From: Terrabacter aerolatus
Lineage (GTDB): Bacteria > Actinomycetota > Actinomycetes > Actinomycetales > Dermatophilaceae
Reading direction: 5' to 3'
Assembly: GCF_007991735.1 (NCBI RefSeq)
Contig: NZ_BJYX01000010.1
Location: 1 to 64,000 of the forward strand
DNA: 64,000 bases
Position numbers and translations under genes: made by a program. This document shows positions 43,961 to 53,491 of this stretch, piece by piece. Position 1 is the stretch's first letter. Each line of letters opens with the position of its first letter. Under the pieces are notes generated by a model. That model did not search any database and had not been told where the DNA came from. It saw only the letters and a program-made list of their open reading frames with translations.

Positions 43961-44860
43961 TCAGGGGACGAGCACGAGCTTGCCTCCGGCCCGGCCGCTG
44001 TCGCTCAGCTCCTGGGCCGCCGCCGCCTCGGAGAGCGGCAGGACCTTCGAGACCGTCGTCGTGACGGCGCCCGAGGCCCGCTGGGCCACGAGCTCGGCGA
44101 GCTCCTGTGCCGAGCGCTGCGCCGTGCCGCTGAAGGTGATGTCCTTCGTGAAGGCCGCGGGGTCGGCGATGGTGACGAGCCGGTCCTTGCCGCCGAGCAG
44201 CTCGACGGACTCGTCGAGCACGCCGGCGCCACTGGCGTCGAGGACGGCGTCCACCCCGCCGGGCGCGAGCTCGCGCACCCGCTCGAGCCAGCGCGCACCG
44301 TAGGTCGTCGGCGTAGCGCCGAGCGCCGCCACCCGCTCCTGGTTGGCGGCCGAGGCCGTCCCGATCACGGTGGCTCCACCGGCCACGGCGAGCTGGGTCG
44401 CGACCTCGCCGACCACGCCGCTGGCCCCGTGGACGAGCAGCGTCTCGCCGGGCTTCACGTCGAGCAGGCGCAGGACGCGCCGGGACGTCTCTCCCGCGAC
44501 CGGCAGCGACACGGCGACGGTGGCGTCGAGCGCGTCGGGCAGCACGGCATACGTGCTCAGCACGGCGAGCTCGGCGTAGGCCCCACCTTCCGCGAAGCCG
44601 ACGACGCGGTCGCCGACCGTGACGTCGGTGACACCGTCACCGAGCACGTCGACGACGCCGGCCGCCTCCAGTCCGGGCACGAGCGGGAAGACCGTGTCGG
44701 GCGCGGCCATGGCCCCGGAGCGTGCCTTGCCGTCGACGGGGTTGACCCCGACGGCCTCGACGCGGACCCTGACCTGCCCGGGTCCGGGCTGCGGGTCGGG
44801 CAGCTGCGCCTCGTGCAGCTCCTCGGGTCCGCCGAACCGGTCGATGACGATGGCCTTCAT
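43961..44860 (-). CDS. NADP-dependent quinone oxidoreductase (MDR)
   Basis: 299-aa MDR protein: MKAIVIDRFGGPEEL opening, VNPVDGKARSG, VHGASGVVGEVATQLAVAGG Rossmann loop. No catalytic-zinc ligands. Similar to NADPH:quinone reductases. Convergent with the aminotransferase-like gene, 22 bp apart. Confidence 0.88.
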   Translation of the reverse strand: MKAIVIDRFGGPEELHEAQLPDPQPGPGQVRVRVEAVGVNPVDGKARSGAMAAPDTVFPLVPGLEAAGVVDVLGDGVTDVTVGDRVVGFAEGGAYAELAVLSTYAVLPDALDATVAVSLPVAGETSRRVLRLLDVKPGETLLVHGASGVVGEVATQLAVAGGATVIGTASAANQERVAALGATPTTYGARWLERVRELAPGGVDAVLDASGAGVLDESVELLGGKDRLVTIADPAAFTKDITFSGTAQRSAQELAELVAQRASGAVTTTVSKVLPLSEAAAAQELSDSGRAGGKLVLVP

Positions 44861-44993
44861 GGTGCCTCCTGGTGCGCGGGCCGCCCGGTGGGCGACGTCA
44901 TCAGAACAACGACGCCGACCGCCGGCGTATGCCGTCGCGTCCGGCCCGTGGTCACCGCGGGGACGCGCCGTGGCCACGACGGCTGAGGGGCGC

Positions 44994-45926
44994 TCAGGGA
45001 GCCATCGCGGCATACCCCGTCGCGTCGTGGACGGCGATGCCGGCGTACGTCGCGTAGGCCGAGGCGCCCGCGTCGACCTGGGCGAGCTGGTCGTTCATCC
45101 GGCTCAGGGTCTGGCCGAAGAAGGTCTGCTTGACCTCGGTGGGGTCGGGCCCGAGGTAGGTGGTCTCCTGCCCGAGGCGCACCGGCTTGCCGAGGGACGC
45201 CGCCGACGCGAGCTCGGCCGCGGCGAGGGCGAGGGTGCCGTCGGTGCCGGCCGCGGTGTTGCGGTAGGCCATGACCGTCACGGCCGAGACCCGGCGCATC
45301 GTCTCCCGGTCGAGCGTCGACCTCTTCCCGGCCTTGACCTGGTTGAACCAGAAGGGGATGTCGGCCTCGACGCTCCGGCCGGTGCTCGCCGAGACGATGC
45401 GGTCGAGCAGCGTCAGGTAGGCCGAGACCATGGCGGACTGTCGGGTCGTCCAGGCGGCGGTCGTCCACGGCTCGACGTCGACGTGCAGCCCGGTGAACAG
45501 GCCTGCTGCGACCGTGGGCCTGACCCAGTGGTCGACCGCCCACGTCGGGTTGTCGACCCACCCGGGGTCGCCTCCGAGGGCGTCGACCCGTAGCCCTGCC
45601 GCGCGGGCCTGCGCCACGAGGTCACGCACCTTCGGCAGGTCGGCGCTCGTCGGGAGGTCGACGGGAACGGCGACGAAGAGGGTGCTCACCCCACGGTTCT
45701 GGGCGAGCTGCACGACCGACCCGGCATCGGTCCACGACCACACCCAGAGGGCGCGCCCCGGCGTCGTGGCGGCGGCCGCGGACTGCGCGGAGAGCACGAC
45801 CGATCCGACCATGAGCACGAGCATGGCAGCCGCGGCGAGGGCCCGGGCACGCACCCGACCACGCACCTGCCCGCTGCTGGTGCGGGACCGCCGCAGGGCG
45901 GTCGTGCGGGGCGGGCTCGTTGTCAT
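44994..45926 (-). CDS. Secreted TIM-barrel (glycosidase-like) protein
   Basis: 310 aa. Basic N-region and signal peptide (AAAAMLVLMVGSVVLSAQSAAAA), then a barrel-like domain: ALWVWSWTDAGSVVQLAQNRG, TLFVAVPVDLP, LHVDVEPWTTAAW, VEADIPFWFNQ, VTVMAYRNTAAG. The HVDVEPW and Glu-containing strands recall glycoside-hydrolase-like proteins, but I cannot name a family. GGAGGTG precedes the ATG. It lies 89 bp after the ABC permease gene, same strand, so it may be an accessory enzyme of the sugar importer. Confidence 0.75.
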   Translation of the reverse strand: MTTSPPRTTALRRSRTSSGQVRGRVRARALAAAAMLVLMVGSVVLSAQSAAAATTPGRALWVWSWTDAGSVVQLAQNRGVSTLFVAVPVDLPTSADLPKVRDLVAQARAAGLRVDALGGDPGWVDNPTWAVDHWVRPTVAAGLFTGLHVDVEPWTTAAWTTRQSAMVSAYLTLLDRIVSASTGRSVEADIPFWFNQVKAGKRSTLDRETMRRVSAVTVMAYRNTAAGTDGTLALAAAELASAASLGKPVRLGQETTYLGPDPTEVKQTFFGQTLSRMNDQLAQVDAGASAYATYAGIAVHDATGYAAMAP

Positions 45927-46014
45927 GACGCACCTCCTGCGTGCCTGACCCCGAGACTGCGACTCTCCCAGACCCGACACGGGCTCGGCAGGAGAATGCG
46001 CGGACGCCGCGCTC

Positions 46015-46875
46015 TCAGCCCTTGATGCCCCCCTCGTTGGCGCCCCGGATGAAGTAGCGCTGGAGCGCGAAGAAGATCAGGGCCACCGGGATGGTCGTGA
46101 GCAGGGCGGTGCCGAGCTTGAGGGGGTACTGCGTGCCGGCGCCGAGCTGGCCGCTCGTCAGGCTCGCGAGGCCGGTGACGAGGGTCTGGTGCTCGGGGGT
46201 CCCCCTGGTCACCACGAGGAAGTGCGAGAACTCGTTCCACGAGCCCTGGAACGACAGGATCGTCAGGGTGATGAGCGCCGGCTTGGCCATGGGCAGCACC
46301 ACGGACCAGAAGGTCCGGAAGATGCTCGCCCCGTCGAGGCGGGCGGCCTCCTCGATCGAGATCGGCACGGAGTCGAAGAACTGCTTCATGATGAAGACGC
46401 CGGCGGCGTCGACGACGAGGGGCAGGATCATCGCGGTGTACGTGTCGTAGATGCCGAGGTAGTTGACCATGAGGAACTTCGGGATCAGCAGCGCCACCCC
46501 GGGCACGGACATGACGGCGAGCAGCCCGGCGAAGACCGCCTTGCGCCCACGGAACTGCAGCCTCGACAGCGCGTAGCCGGCGAGCGAGTCGAGGAAGACC
46601 CGGGCGGCCGTGACGACGAGGGTGATGATGACGGAGTTCTGCAGCCACGTCGTGATCGGCACCGACGTGTCGCCGCCCTGACCGAAGATCCGCTGCCACG
46701 TCTGCGTGGTGAAGGGGTTGGGGACGAGTGACAGCGGGTTGTTCGCCGCGTCCGGGTCGGTCTTGAACGACGTCGAGATCTGGATGAGGAACGGGTAGAT
46801 GAAGAGGACCGCGAAGGCGAGCAGCGCCGTGTAGAGCAGGATCGTCTTCACCGGGTTGGACTTGCGGGCGTTCAC
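46015..46875 (-). CDS. Sugar ABC permease, MalG type
   Basis: 286-aa inner-membrane permease with six helices and the EAA loop SIEEAARLDGASIFRTFWSVVLPMAKP. It starts at a GTG overlapping the stop of the MalF-type gene (GTGA). Ends YFIRGANEGGIKG, typical of carbohydrate (CUT1) permeases. No ATPase gene is nearby, so a shared MsiK-type ATPase is expected elsewhere. Confidence 0.94.
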   Translation of the reverse strand: MNARKSNPVKTILLYTALLAFAVLFIYPFLIQISTSFKTDPDAANNPLSLVPNPFTTQTWQRIFGQGGDTSVPITTWLQNSVIITLVVTAARVFLDSLAGYALSRLQFRGRKAVFAGLLAVMSVPGVALLIPKFLMVNYLGIYDTYTAMILPLVVDAAGVFIMKQFFDSVPISIEEAARLDGASIFRTFWSVVLPMAKPALITLTILSFQGSWNEFSHFLVVTRGTPEHQTLVTGLASLTSGQLGAGTQYPLKLGTALLTTIPVALIFFALQRYFIRGANEGGIKG

Positions 46876-48056
46876 TTGCGTCCTCCGAGTCCGAAGATGG
46901 GCTTGCGTTCGTCCTTGTCGGTCAGCACGTACCGCTGGACGCGTGTCAGCACGACGATGATGAGGAAGACCACGAAGGCCATGGCCGCGCCCGAGCCGTA
47001 GCGGAAGTTGCCGAAGCTCTGCTGGTACGACAGGAACGCCGGGCTCAGCGTGGTGCCGGCCGGGGCGCCCTTGCCCATGACGTAGATCTGGTCGAAGACC
47101 TGCCACGTGCCGATGAGCCCGAGCGTGATGACGAGGAAGAGCGCCGGCTTGATCATCGGCAGCGTCACGTGCCGCAGCTTCTGCCACCCGGTCGTGCCGT
47201 CGAGGGCGGCGGCCTCGTCGATCTCGACGGGCAGGTCCTGCAGCGCGGCGATGAACATCAGCATGAAGGTGCCGGAGGTCGTCCAGACGACGAGGAAGAT
47301 GATGACGAACATCGCGACCGACGGGCCCGACAGCCAGTCCCAGAGGCTTCGGCCCAGGATCTGGCCCTGTGCCCAGCCCGGGTTGTCGACCCCGACCGCG
47401 TTGAAGGCCAGGTGGAGCAGTCCACGGCTGTCGCTGAACCACTGTGGGCCGTCGATGCCGAAGAAGCCGAGGAGCGCGTTGACGGCGCCCGTGTTGGAGA
47501 AGAGGAAGAGGAACACCGTCGCGATGGCGATGGAGCTCGTCACCGAGGGGAAGTAGAAGGCCGTGCGGAAGAAGCTGCGCCCCTTGAGCATCGTGTTGTT
47601 GACGAGGAGGGCCAACCCGAGGGCGAGGATCGTCTGGAGCGGCACGACGAGCAGCACGTAGTAGAACGTGTTGCCGATGGACTGCATGAAGTTGTCGCGC
47701 GTCAGACCGTCCTTGGCGAACAGGTCGGTGTAGTTCTTCAGTCCCACGACGTCGGTGCCCTGCCCCACGGCGAAGGGGTTCGTGTTGCCCTGCCAGTTGG
47801 TGAAGCTCACCCACAGCGCCATCCCGATGGGGATGACGAGGAAGAGCCCCAGGATGATGATCATGGGGGCCACGAAGACCCAGCCCGCGGTGCCTTCGCG
47901 ACCGCGTATGCCGCCCCGCGAGCGTGGGGTCCGGGACCCGCGGCCGCCGGGCCGGCCGGTAGGCCGGCCGACCTGGTCCGAGGTCGACCCGGCGTGTCGG
48001 GCGCCTCGGGAGATGACGACCTCCTCGAGGGGACGTTCGTCGTCGATGCGGGCCAT
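46872..48056 (-). CDS. Sugar ABC permease, MalF type
   Basis: 394-aa CUT1 permease. Basic N-terminal extension of about 55 residues (RGARHAGSTSDQVGRPTGRP), then six helices and the EAA loop EIDEAAALDGTTGWQKLRHVTLPMIKP. Separated from the binding-protein gene by a 14-bp hairpin, which could reduce its expression relative to the binding protein. Confidence 0.94.
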   Translation of the reverse strand: MARIDDERPLEEVVISRGARHAGSTSDQVGRPTGRPGGRGSRTPRSRGGIRGREGTAGWVFVAPMIIILGLFLVIPIGMALWVSFTNWQGNTNPFAVGQGTDVVGLKNYTDLFAKDGLTRDNFMQSIGNTFYYVLLVVPLQTILALGLALLVNNTMLKGRSFFRTAFYFPSVTSSIAIATVFLFLFSNTGAVNALLGFFGIDGPQWFSDSRGLLHLAFNAVGVDNPGWAQGQILGRSLWDWLSGPSVAMFVIIFLVVWTTSGTFMLMFIAALQDLPVEIDEAAALDGTTGWQKLRHVTLPMIKPALFLVITLGLIGTWQVFDQIYVMGKGAPAGTTLSPAFLSYQQSFGNFRYGSGAAMAFVVFLIIVVLTRVQRYVLTDKDERKPIFGLGGRK

Positions 48057-48089
48057 GGCCCCTCCTCTGTGGTGGGTGACGAGGTGGAG

Positions 48090-48127
48090 GTGGCGTCCGC
48101 CCGCCCGTGCGGTCGGGCGGACGCCAC
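48090..48127 (-). promoter_or_regulatory. Intercistronic hairpin, binding protein/permease
   Basis: 14-bp perfect stem GTGGCGTCCGCCCG with a 10-nt loop, 10 bp after the binding-protein stop and 33 bp before the permease start. Typical of partial terminators/RNA stabilisers in importer operons. Confidence 0.7.
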
Positions 48128-48137
48128 ACGTCCGGGG

Positions 48138-49397
48138 TCAGCCGGCGAGCGCCGCCGTGCCGTTCTTCTGCAGCTCCGCGAGCCAGGCGTTCGGGTCGCC
48201 GCCCTTGCCCATCGTGGCCAGCTGCGAGTTGAACTTGTTCATGACGTCGTCGAAGCCCGGCAGGTTGACCGGGCCCTGGGCGTACTGCCCGCCGGTGACG
48301 AAGGCCTGCGAGTCCGGGTACTTCGAGGCGAACGCCTTGGCGCCCTCCTCCGTGGAGGGCATGACACCGAAGGCGTCGGCGAAGGCCATCTGCTGGTCGG
48401 TCGTGATGAGCGACTTGACGAGGTCGACCGCCGGGCCGTGGTTGGCCGACTTGGCCGCGATCCCCCAGCAGTTGCTGAAGAGCAGGGTGCCCTTGCCGGC
48501 CGGACCGGCCGGCAGCTCGACGACCTTGTACTTGAGGTTCGGGAAGTCCTTCTTGGCGCCGCTGATCCAGTTGCCCTCGATCGTCATGGCGGCCACGCCC
48601 TTGCCGAGCGCCTCGCCACCCCAACCGGTGGCCGGCGAGGTGTCGGAGCTGAACTTGAGGCTGCCCTCCTTCATCATCTTCTGCACCTCGGCCAGACCCG
48701 CCTTGGCCGGCGCGCTGTCGGCCGTCATCGTCTTGCCGTCCGCTGAGACGACCCACCCGCCGGCCTGCTTGATGAAGGCGCCGCTGCGGTTGATGTCGTT
48801 GCCGATGACGAGTCCCGTGACCTTGCCCGACGTCAGCTTCTTGGCCACGGCCTCGAGACCGGCCCAGTCCTTGGGGATGTCGGCGTCGGTGAGGCCGGCC
48901 TTGCTCCACAGGTCGGTGTTGATCTCGAGTGCGAGGGTGGAGTAGTCCTTCGGCGCGCAGTAGAACTTGCCGTCGTAGGTGAAGGCCTGCACGAGGGCCG
49001 GGAGGAAGCCGGCGTCCTTGACCTGGTCGCCGTAGGCGTAGAGGTTGCCGGCCTTGGCGAACGTCCCGACCTTGGAGGCGTCGGTGTAGAAGACGTCCGG
49101 CGGGGTCGTCGACGCGAAGGCCTGGCCCAGCTGCTGTCCGAGGTCCGCGGCGGCGATGACCTCGACCTGGTTGCCGGACTTCTTGGCCCAGGCGTCGGCC
49201 GCCGCCTTGACCGCCTTGGTCTCGGCGTCACCGGAGCTGCCGATCATGATGGTCAGCTTGACCGGGCCCTTGGCGGTGCTCTGCGGGGCCTGGTTGTTGC
49301 TGCTGCTGAAGCCGCCTCCACCGCAGGCGCTCAGGACGAGCGCGCCGGTGGCGGCGAGAGCCAGCGCGGCTGCGCCGCGCGTGCTGGGTGCTCTCAT
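48138..49397 (-). CDS. Sugar-binding lipoprotein of ABC importer
   Basis: 419-aa family 1 solute-binding protein. Signal peptide with lipobox LVLSAC (Cys25); then TIMIGSSGDAETKAVKAAADAW, DVFYTDASKVGTF, a NTDLWSKAGLTDADIPKDW segment and GVAAMTIEGNWI. Captures an oligosaccharide; the neighbouring debranching-type enzyme and LacI suggest an alpha-glucan fragment. Its ATG is 1 bp after the LacI stop, so lacI-SBP-malF-malG forms one autoregulated operon. Confidence 0.94.
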   Translation of the reverse strand: MRAPSTRGAAALALAATGALVLSACGGGGFSSSNNQAPQSTAKGPVKLTIMIGSSGDAETKAVKAAADAWAKKSGNQVEVIAAADLGQQLGQAFASTTPPDVFYTDASKVGTFAKAGNLYAYGDQVKDAGFLPALVQAFTYDGKFYCAPKDYSTLALEINTDLWSKAGLTDADIPKDWAGLEAVAKKLTSGKVTGLVIGNDINRSGAFIKQAGGWVVSADGKTMTADSAPAKAGLAEVQKMMKEGSLKFSSDTSPATGWGGEALGKGVAAMTIEGNWISGAKKDFPNLKYKVVELPAGPAGKGTLLFSNCWGIAAKSANHGPAVDLVKSLITTDQQMAFADAFGVMPSTEEGAKAFASKYPDSQAFVTGGQYAQGPVNLPGFDDVMNKFNSQLATMGKGGDPNAWLAELQKNGTAALAG

Positions 49398-49398
49398 G

Positions 49399-50451
49399 TC
49401 ACTTCTCTTTCCGTGTCGTGCGGTTGCCCGCAGGTTTCGAGCTGGACCTGACGACGAGCTCGGGGGGGAGGAGGAGACCACCCGCTGGGTCGCGGGGGTC
49501 GGGGCCGGTGGCGAGCAGGTGGAGCACGCGGTCGGCCACGCGGTCGAGGGGCTGGTGGAGGCTGCTGAGGTCGAGGGCCTCGGCGATGTCGGTGTCGTCG
49601 AAGCAGACGAGGCCGATGTCGACGCCCGGCTCGAGCCCTCGCTCGAGCAGGACGCGCCAGGCGCCGAGCGCGAGGGTGTCGGAGGCACACACGATCGCGG
49701 CGCCGCGTCCGAGCAGGTCGAGCAGGCCGGCGGCGGCGCGGCACGCGGACGGGAGCGACTGCGTGCTCCTCGCCTGCCACTCCGGGTTCGCGAGACCGAG
49801 GTCGGTGGTGGCCCGGACCCACCCGGAGCGGCGGTCGTCGCCGACGGGCGAGCCCTCCGGCCACCCGAGGTAGCCGATGCGTTCGTAGCCCTGGCCCGCG
49901 AGGTGGTGCACGGCGGCCTCGACGCCCGAGGCGCCGTCGACGTCGACCCAGGAGGTGATGCCCGGGTCGTCCCACACGCGGCCGAACGCGGCATACGGCA
50001 CGTGGTGTGCCTCGAGCCAGGCCGGGCGCGGGTCGTCGCGACGGGTGTCGGTCAGCACGAAACCGTCGGCGACCCGGCTCGCGACGAGGCGCTCGTAGGC
50101 CGGGAGCGGAGCGGCGGAGTCCGCTGCCGTGAACGGGACGACGTGCGAGCCACGCTCGGCGGCGCCCGTGGTCAGCTCGATGAGGAAGATGTCGAGGATC
50201 GCGCCGAGGCGGCCGAAGCCGGCGGAGTTCAGCTCGAGTCCCCAGGCCCCGGCACGTTCCTGCTTCAGGGACTGCGCCGCACGGCTGGGACGGAACCCGA
50301 GTCGGTCGATCTCGGCCTGGACCCGGGCGAGCGTCTCGGGCGCGACCCGCTCCGGGGAGTTGATGACGTTGCTCACGGTCTGGCGCGAGACCGACGCAGC
50401 GCGCGCGACATCGATGATCGTCGTCCGCCGTGCGGAAGAACTCGATGTCAC
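49399..50451 (-). CDS. LacI-family repressor
   Basis: 350-aa LacI/GalR regulator. HTH TIIDVARAASVSRQTVSNVINSPERV at residues 11-36 with the hinge LGFRPSRAAQSLKQ, then the periplasmic-binding-like effector domain. GTG start. First gene of its operon; a TGGAACGTTCAA site (50474) between -10 and start is a probable autoregulatory operator. The effector is expected to be the imported sugar. Confidence 0.94.
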   Translation of the reverse strand: MTSSSSARRTTIIDVARAASVSRQTVSNVINSPERVAPETLARVQAEIDRLGFRPSRAAQSLKQERAGAWGLELNSAGFGRLGAILDIFLIELTTGAAERGSHVVPFTAADSAAPLPAYERLVASRVADGFVLTDTRRDDPRPAWLEAHHVPYAAFGRVWDDPGITSWVDVDGASGVEAAVHHLAGQGYERIGYLGWPEGSPVGDDRRSGWVRATTDLGLANPEWQARSTQSLPSACRAAAGLLDLLGRGAAIVCASDTLALGAWRVLLERGLEPGVDIGLVCFDDTDIAEALDLSSLHQPLDRVADRVLHLLATGPDPRDPAGGLLLPPELVVRSSSKPAGNRTTRKEK

Positions 50452-50473
50452 CCTTGACGCCGCCTCTTCGGAG

Positions 50474-50485
50474 TGGAACGTTCAA
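50474..50485. promoter_or_regulatory. Putative LacI operator
   Basis: TGGAACGTTCAA with a perfect GAACGTTC core and central CG, the usual LacI-family operator form, located downstream of the -10 of the lacI operon. Confidence 0.55.
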
Positions 50486-50520
50486 ACCGTGCTGATTTAG
50501 ATGCACATATGGCCATCCGG

Positions 50521-50549
50521 ATACTGTGCTCTCGGCGCGGGAGTGTCAA
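50521..50549 (-). promoter_or_regulatory. Promoter of lacI-importer operon
   Basis: Minus strand TTGACA (50549-50544), 17-nt spacer and CAGTAT (50526-50521). Consensus -35, moderate -10. The divergent debranching-enzyme gene starts 58 bp beyond. Confidence 0.6.
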
Positions 50550-50606
50550 GAGGGTGGGTCACTTCCTGACTGACGCCGCAGCTACGAACAGGAGCCGGAG
50601 GGCCCC

Positions 50607-52838
50607 ATGACCACGCACCGCCACGAGGACGACGGCACCACGGAGCCGGGGGCGCCGACCTCCGCTCCGCACGGCCAGCAGCCCTGGCTGCACGACCTGG
50701 CGATCTGCGTCGACGGCAACGGGACGGCCCTGAGCGGGTCGGACGGCTCGATGACGGGGCAGGGCGCCCACGGCTACTTCGTCGACGACCAGCGCGTCGT
50801 CTCGCGCTTCACCGTGGCCCTCGGAACGGCTCACCTCGTGCAGGTGGCGCACTCGAGCCGCGGCCCGCGCAGCGAGTTCTTCACGTCGGCGCGCGGACTC
50901 GGGGACCCGGGGCCCGACCCCACGGTCGAGCTGCGTCGCCGGCGCGTCCTCACCGGCGGCACGCTCCGCGAGCACGTCATCGTGGCCTCGCGCGCCTCGC
51001 AGCCCGTCGCCGCTCCCCTCGTCATCCGGATCGCCGGCGACGGCGCAGACATCGGCCCCGTCAAGGCCGGTGTCGCGACCGGGGAGCTGCTGGAGGCTCA
51101 CGCCGGCCACGGGGAGCCGGGGCCCGACACCGACCGGCGTGGTGACGCGCACTGGCAGACCGACGCCCAGTCGGTCCGGGTGTCCTTCTCCCCCGCCCCC
51201 GACCGACTGGAGGCAGGCCCCGACGGCGTGCTGGCGACCTTCGACCTCACGGTCGACCCGGGCACCGAACGGCACCTCGAGGTGGTCGTGCAGACGGAGC
51301 GCCGCCTCGAGAGCCACTTCGCCGCCGACGCCGGCTCGGACGCCGTGGACTGGCCCGGGAGCCTCTCGGTCGATGCCAGCGACCCACGCCTCGGCAAGCT
51401 TCTCGACGCCTCGCTCGACGACCTCCGCAGCCTGCTGCTCAAGGACCCAGCCGACCCTCGAGACGTCTTCGCCGCTGCCGGAACCCCTTGGTATCTCACG
51501 CTCTTCGGCCGTGATTCGCTGTGGACCGCGCGGATGATGCTGCCCCTCGGCACGACCCTCGCGGCCGGGACGCTGCGAGCCCTCGCCCGCCGCCAGGGCG
51601 TCGCCCACGATGTCGACACGGCCGAGGCGCCCGGCAAGATCCCCCACGAGCTGCGCCGCACGGCATACGAGGACGTGTCGGTCGACTTCACCCTCCCGCC
51701 CGTCTACTACGGCACCGTGGACGCCACCGCCCTGTGGATCTGTCTGCTCCACGACGCCTGGCGTTGGGGCCTGCCTGCCGACGAGGTGCGCTCGCTCCTG
51801 CCGCACCTCCGGGCGGCCGCGTCGTGGCTCACCGACCACGCCTCGCCCGACGAGGACGGCTTCATCAAGTACGTCGACGAGAGCGGCCACGGCCTGGCCA
51901 ACCAGGGCTGGAAGGACTCGGGCGACTCGATGCGTTTCCGGGACGGCTCGCTCGCTGCCGCTCCCATCGCGCTCGTCGAGGCGCAGGCGTATGCCGTCGA
52001 GGCCGCCGTCGGGGCCGCCGCCCTCCTCCGGGCGCTGGGTGAGGACACTGCCGACGGCACGTCGCCCTCGGCCGACCACGCGCGAGCGGCAGAGCTCGAG
52101 AGCTGGGCGAGCCTGCTACGAGAGCGGATCCGCGACCGCTTCTGGGTCGGCCCCGCCGAGCAGCGCTACCTCGCCATGGCCATCGACAGCACGGCGCGTC
52201 CGGTCGACGGCGTCGGGTCCAACATGGGTCACGTCCTCGGCACCGGGTCGCTGACCCCGGCCGAGGCGCAGCAGGTCACCGACACCCTCGTGGGGTCGAC
52301 GATGCTCGGCGACTTCGGCATCGCGACCCTTGCCACCGACAACGGCGGCTTCAACCCCATCGGCTACCACACGGGCTCGGTGTGGGTGCACGACACCGCC
52401 ATCTGCGCCCTCGGCATGGCGCGCGAGGGACACTCGGCGCAGGCCGCACGGGTCGTGACCAAGCTGCTCGACGTCGGCGAGGCGTTCGACTACCGGCTGC
52501 CCGAGCTCTTCGCCGACTCGGCCACGATCGGGCAGTGGGCGCCCTACCCGGCCTCCTGCCGGCCGCAGGCCTGGGCCGCCGCGTCGTCCGTGGCCATGCT
52601 CACGGTCGCGCTCGGCATCACGGTCGACGTGCCGGCGCGCCGGGTGCGGGTGCGTCCCCCGTCGTCCCTCCCGTTCGGCGCCCTCGCCGTCAAGGGGCTG
52701 CGCGTGGGCGAGGCGACGGTCTCGGTCGTCGTCGACGCCTCGGGCGAGGTGTCGGTCGAGGGCCTGCCCGCCGACTACGCGCTCGACCTGCCACAGGGCG
52801 CGCCGCGGGCGTCACTCGTCGGAACCGTCACCCCGTAG
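50607..52838 (+). CDS. Glycogen-debranching-type enzyme (amylo-alpha-1,6-glucosidase-like)
   Basis: 743 aa. An N-terminal GDE-N beta-sandwich domain (GQGAHGYFVDDQRVVSRF, here a family landmark) spans about residues 30-250. A C-terminal (alpha/alpha)6 barrel holds AGTPWYLTLFGRDSLWTARM, GQANQGWKDSGDS-like (actual GLANQGWKDSGDSM) and GYHTGSVWVHDTAICALG. These match bacterial glycogen-debranching N-terminal-domain glycosidases. AGGAGCCGGAGG precedes the ATG. No signal peptide, so it acts inside the cell on imported oligosaccharide. Divergent from its likely regulator LacI. Confidence 0.88.
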   Translation: MTTHRHEDDGTTEPGAPTSAPHGQQPWLHDLAICVDGNGTALSGSDGSMTGQGAHGYFVDDQRVVSRFTVALGTAHLVQVAHSSRGPRSEFFTSARGLGDPGPDPTVELRRRRVLTGGTLREHVIVASRASQPVAAPLVIRIAGDGADIGPVKAGVATGELLEAHAGHGEPGPDTDRRGDAHWQTDAQSVRVSFSPAPDRLEAGPDGVLATFDLTVDPGTERHLEVVVQTERRLESHFAADAGSDAVDWPGSLSVDASDPRLGKLLDASLDDLRSLLLKDPADPRDVFAAAGTPWYLTLFGRDSLWTARMMLPLGTTLAAGTLRALARRQGVAHDVDTAEAPGKIPHELRRTAYEDVSVDFTLPPVYYGTVDATALWICLLHDAWRWGLPADEVRSLLPHLRAAASWLTDHASPDEDGFIKYVDESGHGLANQGWKDSGDSMRFRDGSLAAAPIALVEAQAYAVEAAVGAAALLRALGEDTADGTSPSADHARAAELESWASLLRERIRDRFWVGPAEQRYLAMAIDSTARPVDGVGSNMGHVLGTGSLTPAEAQQVTDTLVGSTMLGDFGIATLATDNGGFNPIGYHTGSVWVHDTAICALGMAREGHSAQAARVVTKLLDVGEAFDYRLPELFADSATIGQWAPYPASCRPQAWAAASSVAMLTVALGITVDVPARRVRVRPPSSLPFGALAVKGLRVGEATVSVVVDASGEVSVEGLPADYALDLPQGAPRASLVGTVTP

Positions 52839-52894
52839 CCCGCCGGGTTCAGTGGGCCGAGTGGGCTAGTGGTGGCTCAATGGGCTCGTGGGGC

Positions 52895-53398
52895 TCAGTG
52901 CAGGAGGGTCTTGGCGAGCACCATGCCGAGCCCGAGCAGGGCTGCGGCGAGCGACTCCCCCACGGCGGCCCGGCGGTCGGCCCCCACGAGGCGGGCCGCG
53001 AGGTAGCCGACGGCCCCGAGCTCGACGACGGTGAGCCACAGGGCGAGGTCGACGGCCAGCTCGGTGCCGGCCCCGAGGATCGAGGCCACGAGCGCCAGGA
53101 CGACGGCGGGCACTCCGCCGAGCAGCACCCGGGACTCGTGCCGCGCCGCGAGGAGAAGGCGTCGGGGCAGGGGCGACCGACCGTGGTCGAACTGGTCGGC
53201 GAAGGCTCGCACGTAGACGTCGGCCAGCCAGTAGACGACGAGCACGAAGACCGATGCCACGACGACCCGGACGGTCGACGGTGCGTGGCCGGCGGTCGCG
53301 CTCATGACGGCGCCGGTGATGATCGCCCCGTAGAGCAGACCCGACGGGTTGCGGCGGGCGATGAGCCGCGCCGCGCGGTCCGCGGTGGTGTCGGCCAT
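52895..53398 (-). CDS. Small integral membrane protein, unknown
   Basis: 167 aa with about five hydrophobic segments (LLYGAIITGAVMSATAG, VVVASVFVLVVYWLADVYV, VPAVVLALVASILGAG, ALWLTVVELGAVGYLAARLVG, LAAALLGLGMVLAKTLLH). YWLADVYVRAFADQF with Asp/Tyr is the most distinct stretch. Family not recognised. ATG at 53398 follows a GGAGGG-like site. Confidence 0.75.
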   Translation of the reverse strand: MADTTADRAARLIARRNPSGLLYGAIITGAVMSATAGHAPSTVRVVVASVFVLVVYWLADVYVRAFADQFDHGRSPLPRRLLLAARHESRVLLGGVPAVVLALVASILGAGTELAVDLALWLTVVELGAVGYLAARLVGADRRAAVGESLAAALLGLGMVLAKTLLH

Positions 53399-53491
53399 GG
53401 CGCCCTCCCCTCCAAGGCGCACGTCCGTGGCACCGTGGGTTCCAGCGTCCCGCGGGGAGCAGCCCCGCGCCAGTACCTGCACCGGACATGA

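Noticed and set aside
44994-45926. Tat signal peptide on the TIM-barrel protein
   Set aside because: Arg pairs occur, but the RRxFLK-type motif is missing; an ordinary Sec signal fits better.
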